This document shows, in pieces, positions 51,396 through 63,334 of a DNA stretch of 64,000 nt. Numbering within the stretch: position 1 is the first letter of the stretch; each line of letters starts with the position of its first letter. The DNA is from JAKANT01 sp035502095 (GTDB taxonomy: Bacteria; Pseudomonadota; Gammaproteobacteria; Burkholderiales; Burkholderiaceae_F). The stretch is taken from NCBI GenBank assembly GCA_035502095.1, contig DATJUX010000008.1, positions 62,001 through 126,000 of the forward strand, read 5' to 3'. Made by a program: the position numbers and the translations under genes. The notes beneath the pieces are model-generated. The model was not told the DNA's origin. It searched no databases and saw nothing but the letters and a program-made list of their open reading frames with translations.

Positions 51396-53528
51396 CTAGG
51401 TCCACTCGCGCACGATGCCCGGCACGGCGAAACGCGGCCCGCAGCGCTGCGCCAGTTCCTCCGCGCGGGCGATGAACCGCTTCACCCCTTCGCTGCGGAT
51501 GAACTGCAGCGCTCCACCCGTCCAGGCCGGAAAGCCGATGCCGAAGATCGAACCGATGTTGCCGTCGCGCTCGCTGGTCAGCACGCCTTCCTGCAGGCAG
51601 CGCGCGGCCTCGATCGCCTGCCGATAGAGGATGCGGTCCTTCAGTTCCTGCATGTCGTAGTGCGCGCCGGGTTTCTCGTAGAGGCGCTTGAGCTCCGCCC
51701 AAAGTCGCTTGGGACCGTCGGTGGGATAGTCGTAGAAGCCGCCTCCACCCGCCCGGCCCGGACGCTTGAACTCCTTGACCAAACGCTCGATCACCGCCTC
51801 GCCCGGCGGTTCCTGGTAAGTCCGGCCCTCGGCGGCGAGGTCGGCCCTGGCCTGTTCGGCGACGTGCAGGGACAGCGAGAGCGATGTCTCGTCGAGCACG
51901 GCAAGCGGCCCGACCGGCATGCCGGCGGCGAGTGCCGCGTTTTCCACGACGGGCGCGGGAATTCCCTCGGCCAGCATCGCGCAACCCTCCATCACGAACG
52001 TGCCGAAGGTGCGGCTGGTGAAGAAGCCGCGGGCGTCGTTGACGACGATCGGCGTCTTGCCGATCTGCAGCACGTAGTCGTAGGCCCGTGCCAGCGTCGG
52101 GACGGAGGTGTGGCGGCCCTTGATGATCTCCACCAGTTGCATGCGGTCGACCGGCGAGAAGAAGTGCAGGCCGACGAAGCGCTCCGGATGCGGCGAGTTC
52201 TCCGCCAGCCCGGTGATCGGCAGAGTCGACGTGTTCGAAGCGAAGATCCCGCCTTCCTGCAGCAGCGGCGCCGTCTCGCGCGTGACCTGCGCCTTCAGCG
52301 CGCGGTTCTCGAAGACCGCTTCGATGATCAGATCGCAACCGGCGAGATCGGCTTTCCGCTCGGTCGGCTGAACCCGGTCCAGCACCTGCACCTGGGTCGC
52401 CGCGTCCATCCTCGCCTTGGCGACCGCGGCGTCGGTGATCCTGCGCACGGCGTCTTTGCCACGGTCGGCCTTCTCCTGCGACACGTCGAGCAGGATGCAC
52501 GGCACGCCGCGGATGGCGTTCGCATGGGCGATGCCGCTGCCCATCATGCCCGCGCCGAGGATGCCGACTCGGCCCGCCTTCCAGCGCGGGACCTCCTGCA
52601 CGCTCGCGCCGCGCGAAGCACCGGACTTGATCGCCGTAAGGTCGAAGAAGAACGCGCTGATCATGTTCTTCGCCACCTGCCCGACCATCAGCCGGGCGAG
52701 ATACCGGCTTTCGATGCGCAGCGCGGTATCGAAGTCGACCAGCGCGCCTTCGACCATGGAGGCGAGGATCGCCTCCGGCGCCGGATACAACCCGCGCGTG
52801 CGTTGCACGAGCATCGCCGGCGCAACCACCAGACCCTGCGCGATCTTCGGCGCGGACGGTCCGCCGCCCGGGATGCGATAGTCCTTTTCGTCCCAAGGCT
52901 GCTGCGCCTGCGGATGGGCGCGTATGAATTCGCGGGCGCGCGCCCGCAGTTCCTCGGCGTCGGCAACCAGTTCGTGCACGAGGCCAAGGCGCGCAGCCTC
53001 GTGCGGCCGCATCAGCCGGCCTTCGAGCAGGTACGGCTGCGCCGCGGCCAGTCCGAGCAGGCGGACCGTCTTGGTGATCCCGCTCGCGCCGGGGATCAAC
53101 CCGAGCGTGACCTCCGGCGTGCCGAACTGGATGCGCGGATCGTCGATGGCGATGCGGTAGTGGGCCGAGAGCGCGAGCTCCCAACCGCCGCCCAGGGCCG
53201 CGCCGTTCAGGCAGGCGACGACCGGCTTGCCGAGTGTCTCGAGGCGGCGGAACGATCGCTTGACCGCCTGCAGCTCCTCGTAGCAGCGCGGCGCGTCGGC
53301 TGCGGTCAGTTGCAGGACCCGCTTCAGGTTCGCCCCGGCGAAAAACGTCGACTTGGCCGAGGCGAGGATCACGCCGCTGAACGGCTCCTTCTCCGCGGCC
53401 AGCCGGTCGACCGCGGCATGCAGGTCGCGCTGCCACTCCGGCGACATCGTGTTCACCGGCGCGCCCGGCGCATCGAAGGTGAGCGTGACGATGCCCGCGT
53501 CGTCCTTTTCGTACCGGATCGTCGCCAT
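51396..53528 (-). CDS. fadB: Bifunctional enoyl-CoA hydratase/3-hydroxyacyl-CoA dehydrogenase
   Basis: 710 residues, the size of FadB/FadJ. The N-terminal crotonase domain has the oxyanion sites SAKSTFFAGANLKRV and LNGAALGGGWELALSAH and the pair GTPEVTLGLIPGASG. The NAD domain starts RVGILGAGMMGSGIAHANAI, followed by FASNTSTLPITGLAEN, and catalytic His in GLHFFSPVDRMQLVEII. A C-terminal domain has GFFTSRTFGTFVMEG. It performs the two middle steps of beta-oxidation. It follows the thiolase gene on the same strand after 28 bases, the usual fadA/fadB pairing in reverse order. The E. coli name is used as closest analogue; it could be a FadJ type. Confidence 0.9.
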   Translation of the reverse strand: MATIRYEKDDAGIVTLTFDAPGAPVNTMSPEWQRDLHAAVDRLAAEKEPFSGVILASAKSTFFAGANLKRVLQLTAADAPRCYEELQAVKRSFRRLETLGKPVVACLNGAALGGGWELALSAHYRIAIDDPRIQFGTPEVTLGLIPGASGITKTVRLLGLAAAQPYLLEGRLMRPHEAARLGLVHELVADAEELRARAREFIRAHPQAQQPWDEKDYRIPGGGPSAPKIAQGLVVAPAMLVQRTRGLYPAPEAILASMVEGALVDFDTALRIESRYLARLMVGQVAKNMISAFFFDLTAIKSGASRGASVQEVPRWKAGRVGILGAGMMGSGIAHANAIRGVPCILLDVSQEKADRGKDAVRRITDAAVAKARMDAATQVQVLDRVQPTERKADLAGCDLIIEAVFENRALKAQVTRETAPLLQEGGIFASNTSTLPITGLAENSPHPERFVGLHFFSPVDRMQLVEIIKGRHTSVPTLARAYDYVLQIGKTPIVVNDARGFFTSRTFGTFVMEGCAMLAEGIPAPVVENAALAAGMPVGPLAVLDETSLSLSLHVAEQARADLAAEGRTYQEPPGEAVIERLVKEFKRPGRAGGGGFYDYPTDGPKRLWAELKRLYEKPGAHYDMQELKDRILYRQAIEAARCLQEGVLTSERDGNIGSIFGIGFPAWTGGALQFIRSEGVKRFIARAEELAQRCGPRFAVPGIVREWT

Positions 53529-53556
53529 GAAAGGGCTCGGCTTCTGCCCGGATCGG

Positions 53557-54762
<1,206 letters not shown>

Positions 54763-54792
54763 GGCGTTCTCCATCGGTCGGCCCGTTGACGG

Positions 54793-54820
54793 AATATAGT
54801 CGAAGGCACAGACTAACCAA
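54793..54820 (-). promoter_or_regulatory. Candidate sigma-70 promoter of the thiolase/fadB operon
   Basis: Minus-strand -35 TTGGTT (54820-54815) and -10 TATATT (54798-54793) separated by 16 bases, about 30 bases upstream of the thiolase ATG. The -35 box lies inside the palindrome at 54815-54834. Confidence 0.55.
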
Positions 54821-54834
54821 GCAACTGCTTGGTT
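54815..54834. promoter_or_regulatory. Perfect 20-bp palindrome, likely TetR-type operator
   Basis: AACCAAGCA-AC-TGCTTGGTT: 9-bp arms match exactly around a 2-base centre. It covers the -35 of the thiolase promoter and lies 36 bases before the divergent thioesterase start. The length and symmetry fit a TetR-family fatty-acid/branched-acyl repressor site. No tetR gene is in the window. Confidence 0.6.
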
Positions 54835-54869
54835 CGCTCCGGCGGTGGCGTGACGAAGCAGGAGCCCGC

Positions 54870-55289
54870 ATGGAATTGACGCTGGATCTCGGCCGCCGGG
54901 TCCTCGAGCAACAGCCTTTCAGCCGCCTTCTCGGTGCGCAACTCACCCGGCTTGACGCCGGCGTTGTCGAATTGCAGCTCGAGTTGCGTGCCGACCTGTT
55001 GCAACAAGACGGTTTCGCTCACGGCGGTGTGATGTGTTATCTCGCCGACAACGCGCTGACCTATGCCGGCGGCCTTGCGCTCGGCACCGCAGTCGTGACC
55101 TCCGAGTTCAAGATCAACTACGTTCGCCCGGCCATCGGCCAGCGCGCGATCGCACGCGCGGAGATCGTCCATGCCGGCAAGCGCCAGGCCGTGTGCCGCT
55201 GCGACGTCTTCGTGCGGGACGCAAGCAGCGAGCGCCTGGTCGCGACCGCGCTCGGGACGATCGCGCTGGCGGCGACCAAGAGCCCCTGA
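54870..55289 (+). CDS. Hotdog-fold thioesterase (PaaI-like)
   Basis: 139 residues from the ATG at 54870 (AGGAG upstream). The hotdog helix motif LLQQDGFAHGGVMCYLADNA (Gly-Gly with conserved Asp/His region) and the strand VVTSEFKINYVRPAIG match PaaI/acyl-CoA thioesterases. It would hydrolyse acyl-CoA to free CoA. It leads the carboxylase operon and its stop overlaps the carboxylase start (TGATG). A second thioesterase closes the same operon at 62658. Confidence 0.85.
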   Translation: MELTLDLGRRVLEQQPFSRLLGAQLTRLDAGVVELQLELRADLLQQDGFAHGGVMCYLADNALTYAGGLALGTAVVTSEFKINYVRPAIGQRAIARAEIVHAGKRQAVCRCDVFVRDASSERLVATALGTIALAATKSP

Positions 55290-56920
55290 TGCCGAAGATC
55301 GAGTCGCGCATCGATGCCGCCGGCGCGGCGTTCGCTGCCAATCGCGCGCACATGCAGGCGCTGCTCGCCCAGCTGCGCGCGACCGAGGCGCGCACGCGTG
55401 CCCGTTCGCAGGAGGCCGGACCGCGGTTCGCCAGGCGCGGGCAGATCCTGCCGCGCGAACGCATCGGGCTGCTGCTCGATCCGGGCGCTCCGGCGCTCGA
55501 GCTCTCCACGCTTGCCGGCTGGTGCCAGGACGACGACGACGGCAAGCCGCGCGACGCCGAGGCGACGGTGCCCGGCGGAGGATCGATCGTCGTCATCGGC
55601 TACGTCGCCGGCGTCCGTTGCCTCGTGCTTGCCGACGATGCGGGCATCGACGCCGGAGCGCTGCAGCCGCTCGGCCTGGAGAAATTCCAGCGCGCGCAGG
55701 ACATCGCGCTGGCGAACCGCCTGCCTTTCGTGCACCTGATCGAATCGGCCGGGGCAAACCTGCTCAAGTATCGCGTCGAGCACTTCATCCTCGGCGGCAA
55801 GGCGTTCTACAACCTGGCCCGGCTGTCGGCGGCTGGCTTGCCGGTGATCGGTGTCGTGCACGGCTCGAGCACCGCGGGCGGTGCGTACATGACCGGGCTC
55901 GCCGATATCGTGATCATGGTGCGCGACCGCGCCAGGGCGTTCCTGGCCGGGCCGCCGTTGCTGAAGGCGGCCACGGGCGAGGTCGCCACCGACGAGGAGC
56001 TCGGCGGCGCGCAAATGCATGCGTCGGTCTCGGGCACCTGCGAATATCTCGCCCAGGACGATGCCGATGCGATCCGCCTCGCGCGGGCGCATCTGCGCCA
56101 GCTGCACTGGTCCGCGCAGAACCACCGGCCCGGCGACGCAGCGCCGCCAGCGTATGCCGCCGAAGAGCTGCTCGGCGTCATGCCGGCGGACCTGAAAAAA
56201 GGCATCGACATGCGCGAGGTGATCGCGCGCGTCGTCGACGGCTCGGAGTTCCTCGATTTCAAGGCCGACTACGGCGCGGCAACGGTTTGCGGACACGCGT
56301 CGATCGGCGGTATGCGGGTGGGCCTCGTCACCAACAACGGCCCGATCGACCCCGCCGGCGCCAACAAGACGACCCACTTCATCCAGCATTGTTGCGGCAA
56401 CGGCCTGGCCCTCGTGTATCTGCAGAACACCACCGGGTACCTGGTCGGCAGGGATTCCGAGCGCGAGGGCATGATCAAGCACGGCTCGAAGATGATCCAG
56501 GCCGTGAGCAATGCCACCGTGCCGCAGATCACGCTCCACTGCGGTGCCTCCTACGGTGCGGGCAACTATGGCATGTGCGGGCGCAGCTTCGGCGCTAGTT
56601 TCGTCTTCTCGTGGCCGAACGCTCGCACCGCCGTGATGGGGGCGGAACAGGCGGCCACGACGATGGCGATCGTCGCGGAAGAGGGCGCGAAGCGCCGCGG
56701 CGTCGAAGCGCCCGCCGGCGTGATCGCCGGAATGAAGCAGCGCATCGTCGAGACGTTCGAACGCCAGGCCGCGGCGTTTTACACGTCCGGCTTGCTGCTC
56801 GACGACGGCGTGATCGATCCGCGCGACACGCGCGCCGTCTTGATGTTCACGCTCTCGATCTGCGCGGAAGCTGCAACGCGCGTCGTGCGCCCGGTGCAGT
56901 TCGGCGTGGCGCGGCCGTAG
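55289..56920 (+). CDS. Acyl-CoA carboxylase, carboxyltransferase (beta) subunit; geranyl- or 3-methylcrotonyl-CoA type
   Basis: 543 residues, the normal beta-subunit length. The N-lobe has RGQILPRERIGLLLDPG and FVHLIESAGANL; VVHGSSTAGGAYMTGLADI is the conserved oxyanion region. The C-lobe has FLQNTTGYLVGRDSE-like VYLQNTTGYLVGRDSEREGM and ITLHCGASYGAGNYGMCGRS, ending WPNARTAVMGAEQAATTM. It transfers the carboxyl from biotin to an alpha,beta-unsaturated branched acyl-CoA. The downstream order beta-dehydrogenase-hydratase-alpha matches the atuC-D-E-F order of geranyl-CoA carboxylase clusters better than liu clusters. Substrate still needs proof. Confidence 0.88.
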   Translation: MPKIESRIDAAGAAFAANRAHMQALLAQLRATEARTRARSQEAGPRFARRGQILPRERIGLLLDPGAPALELSTLAGWCQDDDDGKPRDAEATVPGGGSIVVIGYVAGVRCLVLADDAGIDAGALQPLGLEKFQRAQDIALANRLPFVHLIESAGANLLKYRVEHFILGGKAFYNLARLSAAGLPVIGVVHGSSTAGGAYMTGLADIVIMVRDRARAFLAGPPLLKAATGEVATDEELGGAQMHASVSGTCEYLAQDDADAIRLARAHLRQLHWSAQNHRPGDAAPPAYAAEELLGVMPADLKKGIDMREVIARVVDGSEFLDFKADYGAATVCGHASIGGMRVGLVTNNGPIDPAGANKTTHFIQHCCGNGLALVYLQNTTGYLVGRDSEREGMIKHGSKMIQAVSNATVPQITLHCGASYGAGNYGMCGRSFGASFVFSWPNARTAVMGAEQAATTMAIVAEEGAKRRGVEAPAGVIAGMKQRIVETFERQAAAFYTSGLLLDDGVIDPRDTRAVLMFTLSICAEAATRVVRPVQFGVARP

Positions 56921-57020
56921 AAAGCGTGGCGATGGATCCGGCTGTCGTGCAGTTCGACTTGCAGGTACTTTGCACCGGATATGCGCCGGAATCGCGACCT
57001 ACGCAAAAGCAGGAACCGCC

Positions 57021-58175
57021 ATGATCTTCACAAATGAACACGAGGAACTGCGCCGCAATCTGCGCCGCTTCATCGACAACGAGATCAATCCGTTCGTCGA
57101 CGAATGGGAGGCAGCGGAGATCTTTCCGGCGCACGAGGTGTTCCGCAAGCTCGGCAACCTCGGTTTGCTCGGCCTCACCAAGCCGGTCGAGTACGGCGGC
57201 AGCGGGCTCGACTGGTCCTATGCGATGGTGATGGCCGAGACGCTCGGCCACATCCGCTGCGGTGGTGTTCCGATGGCGATCGGCGTCCAGACCGACATGG
57301 CGACGCCGGCACTTGCGCGCTACGGATCGGACGGGGTCAAGCGCGAGTTCCTCGCGCCGTCGATCGCGGGCGAATATGTCGCATGCCTGGGCGTGAGCGA
57401 GGTCGGCGGCGGCTCGGACGTGGCAGCGATCCGCACCACCGCACGCAAGGACGGCGCCGACTATGTCATCAACGGCGGCAAGATGTGGACCACCAGCGGC
57501 ACGCAAGCCGACTGGATGTGCCTGCTTGCCAATACCTCCGAAGGCGCTGCGCACCGGAACAAGACGCTGATCTGCCTGCCGATGCGGACTCCGGGCGTGA
57601 CGGTGGCGAAGAAGATCCGCAAGATCGGCATGATGGCGTCCGACACCGCGCAGATTCACCTCGACGACGTGCGCGTGCCGCAGCGCTTTCGCATCGGCGA
57701 AGAAGGGTTCGGATTCACCTACCAGATGCAGCAGTTCCAGGAGGAGCGCCTCTGGGCGGCGGCCTCGTGCATCGAGGGCCTGCTGCGCAACATCCACGAG
57801 ACGGTCGAATACGCGCGCGCGCGAGCCATGTTCGGCGGCGCGCTGCTCGAGCGGCAGGCGGTGCACTTCCGGCTCGCCGAGCTGAAGACCGAAGTCGAAT
57901 GCCTGCGCGCACTGACCTATCGCGCGGTCGAGAGTTACGTCCGCGGCGCCGACGTGACCGAACTCGCGTCGATGGCCAAGCTCAAGGCGGGCCGCTTGTC
58001 GCGCGAGATTCCGGACGCCTGCCTGCAATATTGGGGCGGCATGGGGTTCACCTGGGACAACCCGGTTGCGCGCGCCTATCGCGATGGTCGCCTGGCCTCG
58101 ATCGGCGGCGGAGCGGACGAGGTGATGCTCGGCATCATCTGCAAGTTCATGGGCACGCTGCCGCGAACGGCGTGA
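57021..58175 (+). CDS. Acyl-CoA dehydrogenase, citronellyl-CoA dehydrogenase-like (AtuD type)
   Basis: 384 residues. Signature blocks of flavin acyl-CoA dehydrogenases are CLGVSEVGGGSDVAAIRTTA and the C-terminal ACLQYWGGMGFTWDNPVARAYR. The usual catalytic Glu region near the C-terminus reads DGRLASIGGGADEVMLGIIC, common in this family. The N-terminus MIFTNEHEELRRNLRRFIDN and HIRCGGVPMAIGVQTDMATP resemble AtuD as I remember it. It would oxidise a branched acyl-CoA to the enoyl-CoA used by the carboxylase. AGGA is upstream of the ATG. It is second among the four core genes. Confidence 0.88.
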   Translation: MIFTNEHEELRRNLRRFIDNEINPFVDEWEAAEIFPAHEVFRKLGNLGLLGLTKPVEYGGSGLDWSYAMVMAETLGHIRCGGVPMAIGVQTDMATPALARYGSDGVKREFLAPSIAGEYVACLGVSEVGGGSDVAAIRTTARKDGADYVINGGKMWTTSGTQADWMCLLANTSEGAAHRNKTLICLPMRTPGVTVAKKIRKIGMMASDTAQIHLDDVRVPQRFRIGEEGFGFTYQMQQFQEERLWAAASCIEGLLRNIHETVEYARARAMFGGALLERQAVHFRLAELKTEVECLRALTYRAVESYVRGADVTELASMAKLKAGRLSREIPDACLQYWGGMGFTWDNPVARAYRDGRLASIGGGADEVMLGIICKFMGTLPRTA

Positions 58176-58185
58176 GCGACCGATC

Positions 58186-58985
58186 ATGATGCTGCATTCG
58201 GTCTCGGCGGCCGGCGTTCTTTTCGTCACGCTCAACGACCCGGCGCGCCGCAACGCCCTGAACGCGACGTTGCTCGCCGCGCTGGACGTCGAGCTCGCCC
58301 GCGCCGAAGAGGACGAACAGTGCCGCGCCTTCGTGCTGCGCGGCGCCGGCGGCGTCTTTTGCGCCGGCGGCGACTTCGCGCTGTTCAAGGCGATGATGGC
58401 CACGCCCATGCCCGATCACGCGGCCGATCCGGTCGCCCGCGACAACCGGGCGTTCGGCGCCATGCTCGCGCGGTTGGCGGATCTGCCCGTGCCGACCGTC
58501 GCAGTCGTGGTGGGGCGCGCGGCCGGCGGCGGGACCGGCCTGGCCGTCGCCTGCGATTACGTTCTCGCGCACACCTCGGCGATGTTCGCGACCCCGGAGG
58601 TGCGGCTGGGAATCCCGCCGGCCCAGATCGCGCCGTTCGTCGCCGCGCGCATCGGCCGCCCGGCCGCGGCGCGCCTGCTTTGCGAGGGACGCCGGCTCGA
58701 CGCCCAGGAGGCGTTGCGCATCGGGCTCGTCGAAGCGGTGGTCGAGGACGTGGATGCGGCGCTGCTCGAACTCATCCACCGTTTCGACCAGGCCGAACCG
58801 GCCGCGCTTCGTTCGACCAAACGCATCCTTGCTCAGACGAGCCCGCGCGAGTTGCAGCTCGATTTCGCCGCGGAGTGTTTCGCGCGTTCTCTGCGCAGCA
58901 CGGCATCCGAAGGCATCGCCGCGTTTACCGCCAAGCGGGCGCCCGCGTGGCAGCAGTCGCTCGCCGCCTTGCCGGAGATGCCGCG

Positions 58986-58989
<4 letters not shown>
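58186..58989 (+). CDS. Enoyl-CoA hydratase/isomerase (AtuE/LiuC-like)
   Basis: 267 residues of the crotonase fold. Oxyanion-hole motifs: LRGAGGVFCAGGDFALFK and VGRAAGGGTGLAVACDYVLA; the acid-base region is MFATPEVRLGIPPAQIAPFV. In this operon it would hydrate the carboxylated enoyl-CoA (isohexenylglutaconyl-CoA or methylglutaconyl-CoA). It begins with two consecutive ATG codons (58186). The stop overlaps the alpha-subunit GTG, so they are coupled. Confidence 0.87.
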
Positions 58990-60980
<1,991 letters not shown>

Positions 60981-60990
60981 GAGGGATGCC

Positions 60991-62661
60991 ATGACAGCGA
61001 CGCACGAAGTTCTCAACCAGTCGACGCCGTTCGTCGATCGCAATCTGTTCGCCGTCGATCCGGCACTGCAGGACGCGGTGGTGCGCAACGGCGCCGAATG
61101 GGCGCGCGCCGAGTTGAGCGCCTTGGGCGCGCGCCTCGGTTCCGCCGAAGTGACCGATTTCGCGCGCCTTGCGAACGCGTTTCCGCCGCAACTCCGGACG
61201 TTCGACCGCAGCGGGCGGCGCATCGACGAGGTCGAGTTTCATCCAGCATGGCACGAGGTGATGCGTCTCATGATCGGTGCCGGCGTGCACGCCGATCCAT
61301 GGAGCGACCCGAAACCCGGTGCGCAGGTTGCCCGCGCGGCCAAGTACCTGCTGTTCTCGCAGGTCGAAAACGGTGCGCAGTGTCCGGTGACGATGACCTA
61401 CGCCGTCGTGCCCGTCATGCAGCGCCATGCCGCTGCCACGCCGGCCGTCGCACGCGACTGGATGCCGCGCATCCTGTCGCACGGCTACGACCCGGCGTCG
61501 CGTCCCATCGCGGGCAAGAGCGGCGCGCTGCTCGGCATGGGCATGACCGAAAAGCAGGGCGGCTCGGACGTGCGCGCGAACACGACGTATGCCGAGCCGG
61601 ACGGACGCGGCGATTGGGGCGAGCGCTACCGTGTCACCGGGCACAAGTGGTTCTTCTCGGCCCCGCAGTGCGACGCGCACCTGGTCCTGGCGCAGACGGA
61701 CCGCCAGTCACCGGCCGGCCTGTCGTGCTTCGTCCTGCCGCGCTGGCGGGCGGACGGCACGCGCAACCGCGTATACGTGCTGCGACTCAAGGACAAGCTC
61801 GGCAACAGGTCGAACGCCTCGAGCGAGGTCGAATTCGAGGGCGCCGAGGCCTACCTCGTGGGCGAGATCGGCCGCGGCGTGCCGACGATCCTCGAGATGG
61901 GCAACCACACGCGCATGGATTGCGCCATCGGCTCGGCCGGAATCATGCGCGCCGTGCTGACGCACGCCGTCCATCATGCCCGCGAACGCGCCGCGTTCGG
62001 CCGCCTGCTTGCAGAGCAGCCGCTGATGCGCAACGTGCTCGCCGACCTGGCGCTCGAGGTCGAAGCCGCGACGGCCCTGGTGCTGCGCCTGGCGCGTGCC
62101 TTCGACGGGCGACATGCCCGCGACGAGCACGAGGCACTGCTCGCGCGCGTGCTCACGCCGGCGGCAAAGTACTGGATCTGCAAGCGGCTGCCGGCGGTGG
62201 CGGCGGAGGCAATGGAAGTGATGGGCGGCAACGGGTATGTCGAGGAAAACACGTTCGCGCGCTTCTACCGCGAGGCGCCGCTGAACTCGATCTGGGAGGG
62301 ATCCGGCAACGTGATGTGCCTGGACGTGCTGCGGGCGTTCGGCAAGACGCCGAGCGTGCGCGCGGCGCTGGTGGCGGAGATGAGCACGGCGCGCGGCGGC
62401 GATCGCCGGCTCGATGCGTTCTGCGCAACCCTGGGCGACGACCTGGGTCGTACCGACGTCGACGAGAGCGAAGCGCGCGCATTGACGGAACGGATCGCGC
62501 TCGCCCTGCAGGGGGCCCTGCTCGTACAGGGCGCGCCGAAAGCGACGGCGGACGCGTTCTGCGCCTCCCGGCTGGTCGCGGGCGCGGCGGGCCGATCGTT
62601 CGGAACGCTGCCGCGCGGCGCCGACGTTGCGCCGCTGCTGGCGCGGGCGCTCGCCGAATGA
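60991..62661 (+). CDS. AidB-like acyl-CoA dehydrogenase
   Basis: 556 residues, longer than standard acyl-CoA dehydrogenases because of a C-terminal extension, as in AidB. Motifs: GMGMTEKQGGSDVRANTTYA (flavin), GHKWFFSAPQCDAHLVLAQT, FVLPRWRADGTRN, and AMEVMGGNGYVEENTFARFY with REAPLNSIWEGSGNVM. E. coli AidB has weak isovaleryl-CoA dehydrogenase activity and protects DNA from alkylation. Here it lies directly after the carboxylase alpha subunit (TAGGAGGGATGCCATG start), so a catabolic role is as likely. It precedes ada by one gene, which fits an alkylation link. The link is only suggestive. Confidence 0.88.
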   Translation: MTATHEVLNQSTPFVDRNLFAVDPALQDAVVRNGAEWARAELSALGARLGSAEVTDFARLANAFPPQLRTFDRSGRRIDEVEFHPAWHEVMRLMIGAGVHADPWSDPKPGAQVARAAKYLLFSQVENGAQCPVTMTYAVVPVMQRHAAATPAVARDWMPRILSHGYDPASRPIAGKSGALLGMGMTEKQGGSDVRANTTYAEPDGRGDWGERYRVTGHKWFFSAPQCDAHLVLAQTDRQSPAGLSCFVLPRWRADGTRNRVYVLRLKDKLGNRSNASSEVEFEGAEAYLVGEIGRGVPTILEMGNHTRMDCAIGSAGIMRAVLTHAVHHARERAAFGRLLAEQPLMRNVLADLALEVEAATALVLRLARAFDGRHARDEHEALLARVLTPAAKYWICKRLPAVAAEAMEVMGGNGYVEENTFARFYREAPLNSIWEGSGNVMCLDVLRAFGKTPSVRAALVAEMSTARGGDRRLDAFCATLGDDLGRTDVDESEARALTERIALALQGALLVQGAPKATADAFCASRLVAGAAGRSFGTLPRGADVAPLLARALAE

Positions 62662-63176
62662 CGAAGCGGCGCGGCCCCCACGCCAACCCGCCGACGCAGG
62701 CGGGGGAGGGCAAAGCCCATCCCTTCGAGCCCGAGTTCGTCGATCTGATCCGCGCGATGTTCGAGGAGCGCATCGTGTTCAACCGCGTCCTCGGCCTGCG
62801 CATCACCTCGTTCGATCCGGAGCGCGCGCAGGCGCGGATCGACATGCGCGAAGAACTGATCGGGCATTTCGTCCATCAGCGCCTGCACGGCGGCGTGATC
62901 AGCGCGACGCTGGACGCGATGGGGGGGTTCGCGGTCATGCTGGCGATCGGCATCCGTCATCTCGACGAAGCGGTCGAGGCGCGGCTGCTGCGGTTCGCCA
63001 AGCTCGGGACCATCGATCTGCGCGTCGACTATCTGCGGCCCGCGACCGGGCCGCATTTCATCGCGACCGCCCAGGCGATCCGCCTTGGCAGCCGGGTGGC
63101 GACGACCCGCATGGAACTGCACGACAGCGAGGATCGCCTGGTGTCGACCGGGACCGCGGCATACATGGTGAGCTAG
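62658..63176 (+). CDS. Hotdog-fold thioesterase family protein
   Basis: 172 residues coupled to the AidB-like stop (ATGA). A hotdog-type helix appears in IGHFVHQRLHGGVISATLDAM and the strand TIDLRVDYLRPATGPHFIAT. It resembles PaaI/YiiD-like thioesterases. The first 25 residues are a low-complexity basic extension. With the thioesterase at 54870 it brackets the carboxylase operon, so CoA recycling or release of dead-end acyl-CoA may be a shared role. Confidence 0.8.
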   Translation: MTKRRGPHANPPTQAGEGKAHPFEPEFVDLIRAMFEERIVFNRVLGLRITSFDPERAQARIDMREELIGHFVHQRLHGGVISATLDAMGGFAVMLAIGIRHLDEAVEARLLRFAKLGTIDLRVDYLRPATGPHFIATAQAIRLGSRVATTRMELHDSEDRLVSTGTAAYMVS

Positions 63177-63277
63177 GCGCAAGGCGAGCGTCCCGGCCGG
63201 CGCCGGGCGCGTGATCCCTGTCGCCGTCGCGCCCCCGCGCCGGGACCGGATTCGAAAGCAAGACCCGGAGTGCCTTG

Positions 63278-63295
63278 CTAGGCTGTGGCGCCTAG
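63278..63295. promoter_or_regulatory. Short palindrome upstream of ada
   Basis: CTAGGC-TGTGGC-GCCTAG: perfect 6-bp arms with a 6-base centre, 40 bases before the ada start. A candidate regulatory site; it does not look like the E. coli Ada box. Confidence 0.3.
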
Positions 63296-63334
63296 ATTGC
63301 GTGCATCGATGGCACCGATCTGGCGAGGAAGCGA

